Position numbers and translations under genes: made by a program | Part shown: positions 13,124 through 18,240 of the stretch, one piece after another | How positions within the stretch are numbered: the first letter of the stretch is position 1 | How the letters are laid out: every line of letters starts with the position of its first letter | Assembly: GCA_002359055.1 (NCBI GenBank) | Contig: DEQC01000086.1 | Location: 1-18,240, forward strand | Source of the DNA: Flavobacteriales bacterium UBA3376 | GTDB lineage: Bacteria > Bacteroidota > Bacteroidia > Flavobacteriales > Weeksellaceae | Length of the DNA: 18,240 bases | Reading direction: 5' to 3' | Notes under the pieces: model-generated | Databases searched by the model: none | Told to the model about the DNA's origin: nothing | Seen by the model: only the letters and a program-made list of their open reading frames with translations

Positions 13124-14473
13124 TTAAATATGTTTATCGATCAAACTTCTAAGTTTCGGATTCGATGGCCTCGGAGCATCAGCACTGATGATGTTGCCTT
13201 CCTTGTCTAATAAGATGAATCTTGGAATTCCTCTAATGCCATAATCGACTACAAATTGAGAATTCCAGTCATTGTCAGAAAAGATTTGAACTCCTTGTAA
13301 ATCTTTCTCATTCACCATTTTTTTCCATTTTTCATGGTCAGATTTTGGGTCAATTGACATACTGACAATAGTAATGTCCTTGTCTTGGTAATCTTCTGTC
13401 AATCGTTTTAAATGTGGAACTTCAGCCAAACAAGGTGCACACCAAGTTGCCCAAACATCTATATATACTAATTTGCCTTTCAAATCATCCAAAGAAACCA
13501 TTTTACCGTTGATGTCTGGATAATTGAATGTAGGCGAAGGATTGCCTGGCAATAAATTCTTTACTTTTTCATAAGCTTCTTGAGACTTTGTTTTCAATTC
13601 TTCATCGGTTGAATTTGCTTGAATAAATGCATTGAATTGTTCTGTATAAGGATCGCTCGACATAATTCTATAAAGCAAAAGATTATCCATCATTTTTTCT
13701 TTGATGACAGAAGATTTTATAGAACCTATGATGTTTTCGATTTCAGTTATATCATCAGTTGATTCAACTTTCTGAGAAATGATTGAAGTTACTAAATCTC
13801 TGTAAGAAGAAATGTTTTGGAAATCCTTCTCATTGTCTAAATCTACTTCAGCCAATTCATTTTTAAAAGAACTCGTTTCAGGTGCAGCTGATTGACTATA
13901 AAAAGCATTTGCAATGTCGTATTGCGCCAACATCAAATAATAGTTGTATTCGATATGTCTTTTTTCCATTTGTTTAAAGTCCATACTGACTTTCAATTCA
14001 TCTAATTCAGCCAATAAATCGGATTTTATTTTTTCAGCATTTGCTTTGTATTGATCTTTTTCAACCGAAAAGAAAGCCGACGGATCCGACATGATCAAAT
14101 CTATTTCTTGTAATTGCTTTTTGGCAATGAAGTTATTCTCAGCTTCGATTGTTCCCAAATAAGTCAATTCTTTATCAAAATCAAGCATAGAAGTGCTGAT
14201 GTACAAACTATCTCCTGGATTTAAGAAAATTTCGGTTCTTTCTCGACTGGAAAGAAAATAAAAATAAGAAGGTTCAGTCAGTTTCAGAGTATCAGAAAAT
14301 TCTCCGTTTTCGTTTACTGCAAAACCTTTTTTGAAATTGTCTTTATATACAAAAACACTATCTGTTTCTATATTTTCAATTTTTCCTGCAACAGTTACAT
14401 ATTCTTTTTTAGGGCGATCGCTACAAGAAAAAACAAGCGTAGCTACAATGACAGCAATTATTAAGTTTCTCAT
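13124..14473 (-). CDS. TlpA-like thiol-disulfide oxidoreductase lipoprotein
   Basis: 449 residues. N-terminal lipoprotein signal with lipobox LVFSC, lipid-modified Cys17. Residues about 24-110 form a beta-rich DUF4369-like domain common in Bacteroidota thioredoxin lipoproteins. Residues about 111-300 are a helical region rich in Glu and Lys. Residues about 312-449 are a TlpA/ResA-type thioredoxin fold with WCAPC at 344-348 (Cys345, Cys348) and the cis-proline loop GIRGIPRFILLD (Pro417). It should reduce or exchange disulfides of envelope proteins. The partner is unknown. It is the third gene of a minus-strand set, 19 bases after rnhA, and is closed by the terminator at 13069-13104. It may act on disulfides of exported proteins generally; no link to the two-cysteine peptides is shown. 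Confidence 0.92.
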   Translation of the reverse strand: MRNLIIAVIVATLVFSCSDRPKKEYVTVAGKIENIETDSVFVYKDNFKKGFAVNENGEFSDTLKLTEPSYFYFLSSRERTEIFLNPGDSLYISTSMLDFDKELTYLGTIEAENNFIAKKQLQEIDLIMSDPSAFFSVEKDQYKANAEKIKSDLLAELDELKVSMDFKQMEKRHIEYNYYLMLAQYDIANAFYSQSAAPETSSFKNELAEVDLDNEKDFQNISSYRDLVTSIISQKVESTDDITEIENIIGSIKSSVIKEKMMDNLLLYRIMSSDPYTEQFNAFIQANSTDEELKTKSQEAYEKVKNLLPGNPSPTFNYPDINGKMVSLDDLKGKLVYIDVWATWCAPCLAEVPHLKRLTEDYQDKDITIVSMSIDPKSDHEKWKKMVNEKDLQGVQIFSDNDWNSQFVVDYGIRGIPRFILLDKEGNIISADAPRPSNPKLRSLIDKHI

Positions 14474-14492
14474 ATTAAGTATTTATAAATTT

Positions 14493-14981
14493 TCATTTAA
14501 AATTAATTAAATTATTGGATTCTTCACTTTCTTCAAAGCCACTATCGATTTTCAGATCAGTAGAGTTGGCTGCCTTAACGGCTAATTCATCGGCGATTTC
14601 ATTGTATTTATTTCCTGCATGACCTTTGATCCATTGGACTTTGACTTTATGTTTTCTATAAAGAATTAGAAATCTTCTCCACAAATCGGGATTCTTTTTT
14701 TTGGCAAATCCTTTTTTCTCCCAGCCGAAAACCCATTTTTTTTCAATCGAATCTGCAACATATTTGGAGTCGGTATAAATGGTAATTTCTGTATTGGGAA
14801 ATTTGAGCTTTTCTAAAGTAACTATCACAGCCATGAGTTCCATACGATTGTTGGTCGTCAATCGAAATCCTTCAGAAAATTGTTTCATGACTTTTTTTTC
14901 AGTATCCATAATTACGATACCATATCCGCCAGGACCTGGATTGCCAAGAGAAGAACCATCTGTAAAAGCTATAATTGCCAA
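14493..14981 (-). CDS. rnhA: Ribonuclease HI
   Basis: 162 residues. Cleaves the RNA strand of RNA-DNA hybrids. The catalytic set is present: Asp8 in FTDGSSLGNPGPGGYG, Glu48 in NNRMELMA, Asp71 in YTDSKYVADS, His121 in KGHAGNKYNE and Asp131 in EIADELA. The basic handle region (KKWVFGWEKKGFAKKKNPDLW, 81-101) is also typical. A short acidic tail, about 146-162, extends past the usual end. Middle gene of the plsC-rnhA-TlpA unit, 11 bases after plsC. Confidence 0.97.
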   Translation of the reverse strand: MAIIAFTDGSSLGNPGPGGYGIVIMDTEKKVMKQFSEGFRLTTNNRMELMAVIVTLEKLKFPNTEITIYTDSKYVADSIEKKWVFGWEKKGFAKKKNPDLWRRFLILYRKHKVKVQWIKGHAGNKYNEIADELAVKAANSTDLKIDSGFEESEESNNLINFK

Positions 14982-14992
14982 AGTAGAAAAGT

Positions 14993-15733
14993 TTAGTGCG
15001 AAATCAATTCATGCTGCAACTTTTCGTAACATGAATTTTTGAGTTCACTTTTATTTTTCAAAGATAAGTTTTCAGTGTGAAATACATCGATTAATTTCAC
15101 TTTTACTTTGCCAGGATAGCCTTGAGACCATGTTTCAGGCAACATTTCTTTCAGTCCTTTGATCGCATATAGAGCGATTGGAACTTGAGTAGAAATCGCT
15201 ATGCTAAAGGCTCCATCTTTGAAACGATTCAAGACCAAATCCTTGTCGTCTGGTATTCCTCCTTCTGGAAAGATAACTATGCTGTAGCCCAAATTTATTT
15301 TTTCTTTGGCAGATTGATAAACATTCACCCGACTTCTGATATTGCTTCTATCGACTATGATGCAAATTCTTTTATAAATCATCCCAAAAATTGGGATTTT
15401 ACTCAGTTCAGCTTTTCCCACAAAAACAATCGGATGATTTTTGTGAAGTATAGATAAAACCAAAATGTCGAAGTACGAATGATGGTTAGATGAAATGATA
15501 TAAGCTTGGTTTTTATTTAATTCTTTTTTGTTTTCAACTTCCAAACGAAATCCACTGCCATAAAAAATCAATATAGACCAAAGTCTAATGCCTTTGTATG
15601 CCAACGGAAAAGTTCGGTCCGATAATGCCAATGGGAAAGTCCAAAATACACCTATCAATAGTGTCAATATGCTCGCAAGTAGCATTATCCAAGCTTTCCA
15701 GAGTAAAGTCAATATTTGTTTTAAATATTTCAT
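14993..15733 (-). CDS. plsC: 1-acyl-sn-glycerol-3-phosphate acyltransferase
   Basis: 246 residues. Acylates lysophosphatidate to phosphatidate in phospholipid synthesis at the inner membrane. An N-terminal hydrophobic helix (about 12-36) is followed by the acyltransferase blocks: the NHHSYFD catalytic motif (His84-x4-Asp89), KAELSKIPIFG at 107-117, IIVDRSN at 125-131 and the substrate motif FPEGG at 155-159. First gene of the minus-strand operon. A TATTTTTG box ends 7 bases before its ATG, so its mRNA leader should be only a few bases long. Confidence 0.95.
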   Translation of the reverse strand: MKYLKQILTLLWKAWIMLLASILTLLIGVFWTFPLALSDRTFPLAYKGIRLWSILIFYGSGFRLEVENKKELNKNQAYIISSNHHSYFDILVLSILHKNHPIVFVGKAELSKIPIFGMIYKRICIIVDRSNIRSRVNVYQSAKEKINLGYSIVIFPEGGIPDDKDLVLNRFKDGAFSIAISTQVPIALYAIKGLKEMLPETWSQGYPGKVKVKLIDVFHTENLSLKNKSELKNSCYEKLQHELISH

Positions 15734-15740
15734 TTAAACG

Positions 15741-15748
15741 CAAAAATA
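15741..15748 (-). promoter_or_regulatory. -7 promoter box of plsC-rnhA-TlpA
   Basis: Minus strand TATTTTTG, an exact TAnnTTTG match, 7 bases from the plsC start codon. No TTTG at the normal -33 spacing. Confidence 0.5.
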
Positions 15749-15866
15749 AAAAAATAACGAATGTGAAAAGTAAAACAATTTCGGATATAAAGCTTGAAAT
15801 CGATTGGATTTTAGTTGAACTTGAAATTATCGTTTAGGATTCAATCCAAATGTTTTGAAAAATTTG

Positions 15867-15874
15867 TATTTTTG
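15867..15874 (+). promoter_or_regulatory. -7 promoter box of pdhB
   Basis: TATTTTTG, an exact TAnnTTTG match, 21 bases before the pdhB ATG. It is divergent from the plsC promoter within the same 162-bp gap. Confidence 0.5.
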
Positions 15875-15895
15875 CTGACTTGAAGAATTAAAGAT

Positions 15896-16876
15896 ATGGC
15901 TGAAAAGACATTTAGAGAAGTTATCGCCGAAGCGATGAGCGAAGAAATGAGAAGAGATCCTTCTGTTTATTTGATGGGAGAAGAAGTAGCGGAATACAAC
16001 GGAGCTTACAAAGCTTCGAGAGGAATGTTGGACGAATTTGGTCCTGAGCGTGTAATAGATACGCCGATTTCTGAAGGTGGATTTACAGGTATAGGAGTAG
16101 GTTCGGCTATGAATGGTTGTCGTCCGATCATAGAATTTATGACTTTTAACTTCTCGTTGGTAGCTATTGACCAAATCATCAATAATGCAGCGAAAATGTA
16201 TCAAATGTCAGGTGGACAATGGAACATTCCAATTGTTTTTAGAGGTCCAACTGGTTCTGCAGGTCAATTGGGAGCAACCCACTCTCAGTCATTCGATAAT
16301 TGGTATGCCAATACACCTGGACTAAAGGTTGTAGTGCCATCCAATCCATATGATGCAAAGGGTCTTTTGAAATCTGCTATACGCGACAATGATCCAGTGA
16401 TTTTTATGGAATCTGAGCAGATGTATGGTGATAAAATGGATATTCCTGAAGAAGAATATTTAATTCCGATTGGAGTAGCTGATATCAAAAAAGATGGTAA
16501 AGATGTGACCATAGTTTCATACGGTAAAATGATGAAAACTGTTCTGGAAGCAGCTAAACAATTAGAAGCTAAAGGCATCAACGCTGAAGTTATCGATTTG
16601 AGAACTATTCGTCCGATGGATTACAACACCATCATTCATTCAGTCAAGAAAACCAATCGATTGGTAGTAGTTGAAGAGTCTTGGCCATTTGGTTCAATTT
16701 CTTCCGAAATTGCTTATATGATTCAACAAAAAGCATTTGACTTTTTAGATGCACCTATCAAAAGAATTACTTCACCTGACGTTTCAGCTCCATATTCTGC
16801 TGAACTATTTGAAGAGTGGTATCCGAAAGTTGAACAAGTAGTTGAGGCAGCTCAACAAGTTACTTACAAACAATAA
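15896..16876 (+). CDS. pdhB: Pyruvate dehydrogenase E1 component, beta subunit
   Basis: 326 residues, full length. With the alpha subunit it decarboxylates pyruvate using thiamine diphosphate. Motifs: LMGEEVAEYNGAYKAS at 26-41, the cofactor-proximal DTPISEGGFTGIGVGSA at 55-71, EFMTFNF, RGPTG, then GATHSQSFDNW at 126-136 with conserved His129, and the transketolase C-terminal domain from about 190 (VTIVSYGKMM, EVIDLRTIRPMD, VVVEESWPFG). A branched-chain keto-acid E1 beta is the main alternative, but the sequence reads as the pyruvate type. No pdhA or pdhC is adjacent; the gene stands alone between its own promoter and a terminator at 16902. Confidence 0.94.
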   Translation: MAEKTFREVIAEAMSEEMRRDPSVYLMGEEVAEYNGAYKASRGMLDEFGPERVIDTPISEGGFTGIGVGSAMNGCRPIIEFMTFNFSLVAIDQIINNAAKMYQMSGGQWNIPIVFRGPTGSAGQLGATHSQSFDNWYANTPGLKVVVPSNPYDAKGLLKSAIRDNDPVIFMESEQMYGDKMDIPEEEYLIPIGVADIKKDGKDVTIVSYGKMMKTVLEAAKQLEAKGINAEVIDLRTIRPMDYNTIIHSVKKTNRLVVVEESWPFGSISSEIAYMIQQKAFDFLDAPIKRITSPDVSAPYSAELFEEWYPKVEQVVEAAQQVTYKQ

Positions 16877-16901
16877 AAAAATTTATTTAATGTTAATAAA
16901 T

Positions 16902-16930
16902 AAAACCTTCTTTATCAAGAGGGTTTTTTT
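16902..16930 (+). terminator. Terminator of pdhB
   Basis: AAAACCTTCT (16902-16911) pairs with AGAGGGTTTT (16918-16927) with one U-G wobble and a 6-base loop. T continues to 16930. Confidence 0.88.
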
Positions 16931-16933
16931 GTT

Positions 16934-16941
16934 GATATTTG
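16934..16941 (+). promoter_or_regulatory. Possible -7 promoter box of the DUF5686-type gene
   Basis: GATATTTG, one base off TAnnTTTG, ends 8 bases before the ATG at 16950 and starts just after the pdhB terminator. A separate promoter is needed because the terminator lies in between. Confidence 0.35.
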
Positions 16942-16949
16942 CAACACCT

Positions 16950-18240
16950 ATGAAGAAGAAACATTTCACCCTAATATTGTTTTTGATAAGTATAATTACT
17001 TTTGGTCAAACAAAAATTTCAGGAAAAGTAATCGATAGCAATACTAAAAAACCAATAGCATATGCCGATTTGTCTTTGCCAAATTTGATGGAATATACTT
17101 TTGCAAATTCCGACGGAAGTTTCTATTTGGAATCTGAAGATAACGATAGCATTCTTGAAGTTAGGGCTCAAGGTTATGTCACTAAAGAAATTGTATTAAA
17201 ATCACGAATTAATTACGATCTGACCATAGAATTAGACATAGTAAGTCCTATGGATAAAGACGAAACTGTCGAGTTGGACGGAGTTGTAATTACCCAAAGG
17301 AAAAGAAAATACAGAAACAAAAAAGAAAATCCAGCTTATGCAATTCTGAGAGAAGTTTGGGCGAGAAAGAAACAAAATGGATTGAAAAATGTTCCTCATT
17401 ATGAATATGAAGAATATGAGAAACTTCAATTTGACCTCAATAATATCGATAGTGCATTTATCAATCATCGATTGTTTAAAGACATGGAATTTGTTTTTGA
17501 AAATGTCGATACTTCAAATTTAAGTGGAAAGGCTTATTTACCACTTTTTATCAACGAATCCATTTATAAAGTTTACGGACAAAATAGTCCCAACAAAGGT
17601 TTCAGAAGAGATTTGATTGCCAATAAAAATTCGGGTTTTGAGAACAATGAAATCGTAATTCATACTTTGAAAAACCTTTATAAAGATTATGATATCTATG
17701 ACAATCGATTGAATTTTTTCAACATTAATTTCGTCAGTCCAATTGCAAGAGATGGATTTTCAGTGTATGAATATGAATTGTCTGATACGGTGGAAATCGA
17801 TGGAATAAATACTTATAGAATAAAATATTATCCGAGAAGATCAGGTGAACATACTTTCAAAGGTGATTTTTATATAGCAACTGAAAGCTATGCTGTGAAA
17901 GAAATTACGATGGAAAGCACAAGAAGTATGAATGTGAATTTCGTCAGAGATATCTTTGTTTATCATCAATATGATTTGATCAATGATTCGGTATTTTATC
18001 CGAAAAGAGATTATGTTCTACTCGATATGAGTTTGCTCGACAAAAAGAATTCTTCCAAAGGTATGTTTGCTCATCGAACAGTTTCGTACAAAGACTTTGA
18101 CTTAGATACACCAAGAGAAACTGATTTTTATAACGATAGAAATTATGATCCTTATTTGTCAGGTGCTTACGAAAAAGAAGATGAGTTTTGGGCAAACGCT
18201 AGACATGAAGAACTTTCAAAGAATGAAGGTGGAATTTATG
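16950..18240 (+). CDS. DUF5686-type protein with N-terminal CarboxypepD_reg domain (partial, C-terminus beyond right edge)
   Basis: Open from ATG 16950 to the window end, 430 codons without a stop. Signal peptide MKKKHFTLILFLISIITFGQ (cleavage near 19/20). Residues about 21-95 form a CarboxypepD_reg-like beta-sandwich (ISGKVIDSNTKKPIAYADL, NSDGSFYLES, VRAQGYVTKEIV), followed by VELDGVVITQRKR at about 106-118. Then comes the DUF5686 pattern: NPAYAILREVWARKKQNG, HYEYEEYEKLQFDL, LPLFINESIYKVYGQ and YYPRRSGEHTFKGDFYIA. Full-length relatives are about 800 residues and end in an outer-membrane barrel, so roughly half is seen here. Function is unknown. It stands alone after the pdhB terminator. Confidence 0.87.
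   Translation, partial: MKKKHFTLILFLISIITFGQTKISGKVIDSNTKKPIAYADLSLPNLMEYTFANSDGSFYLESEDNDSILEVRAQGYVTKEIVLKSRINYDLTIELDIVSPMDKDETVELDGVVITQRKRKYRNKKENPAYAILREVWARKKQNGLKNVPHYEYEEYEKLQFDLNNIDSAFINHRLFKDMEFVFENVDTSNLSGKAYLPLFINESIYKVYGQNSPNKGFRRDLIANKNSGFENNEIVIHTLKNLYKDYDIYDNRLNFFNINFVSPIARDGFSVYEYELSDTVEIDGINTYRIKYYPRRSGEHTFKGDFYIATESYAVKEITMESTRSMNVNFVRDIFVYHQYDLINDSVFYPKRDYVLLDMSLLDKKNSSKGMFAHRTVSYKDFDLDTPRETDFYNDRNYDPYLSGAYEKEDEFWANARHEELSKNEGGIY

Overview
The window is a piece of chromosome from a member of the Bacteroidota, most likely a flavobacterium. The evidence is low-GC DNA, promoter boxes of the TTTG / TAnnTTTG type, no Shine-Dalgarno sequences, GLPGLI-family proteins, a CarboxypepD_reg/outer-membrane-barrel protein, a DUF5686-type protein and a non-AUG-started infC. 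Genus cannot be decided from the sequence alone.

Layout. (1) 1-386, minus: 5' part of an MscS-type channel gene. (2) 508-2734, plus: tgt-lptG operon, one base apart, lptG starting with TTG. (3) 2795-8048, minus: an AT-rich accessory block read as [small secreted peptide B - GLPGLI B] - [small secreted peptide A - GLPGLI A] - large TonB-receptor-like outer membrane protein. The peptide/GLPGLI pair is a tandem duplication of about 1.4 kb. A relic of the 3' end of an acetyl-CoA hydrolase gene lies between the copies, and the intact gene lies just upstream of copy B (8248-9525). (4) 9835-13004, plus: the translation cluster thrS-infC-rpmI-rplT, closed by a strong terminator. (5) 13124-15733, minus: plsC - rnhA - TlpA-like thioredoxin lipoprotein. 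(6) 15896-16876, plus: pdhB with its own terminator. (7) 16950 to the right edge, plus: 5' part of a DUF5686-type gene.

Most of the window is conserved housekeeping DNA. The part worth attention is 2795-8304. Two tiny exported proteins have a shared export leader, a shared two-cysteine core, a variable linker and a shared C-terminal tail. Each is followed by a 15-16 bp hairpin and then by its own GLPGLI protein, and both pairs sit upstream of one outer-membrane barrel protein. The layout resembles a secreted-peptide system: an abundant precursor, an attenuating hairpin, an envelope partner and an outer-membrane gate. No radical-SAM, ATP-grasp, lanthipeptide or C39 protease gene is present in the window, so any maturation route is unknown. 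The pattern of differences between the copies (short tracts dense in both silent and amino-acid changes, inside otherwise near-identical sequence, plus a hydrolase tail diverged mainly at silent sites) suggests one copy came from a diverged relative and was later partly homogenised.

Stretches over 300 bases without an intact gene: 6597-6967 (leader and promoter of peptide A, hydrolase relic, 3' flank of GLPGLI B) and 9526-9834 (divergent promoter region).
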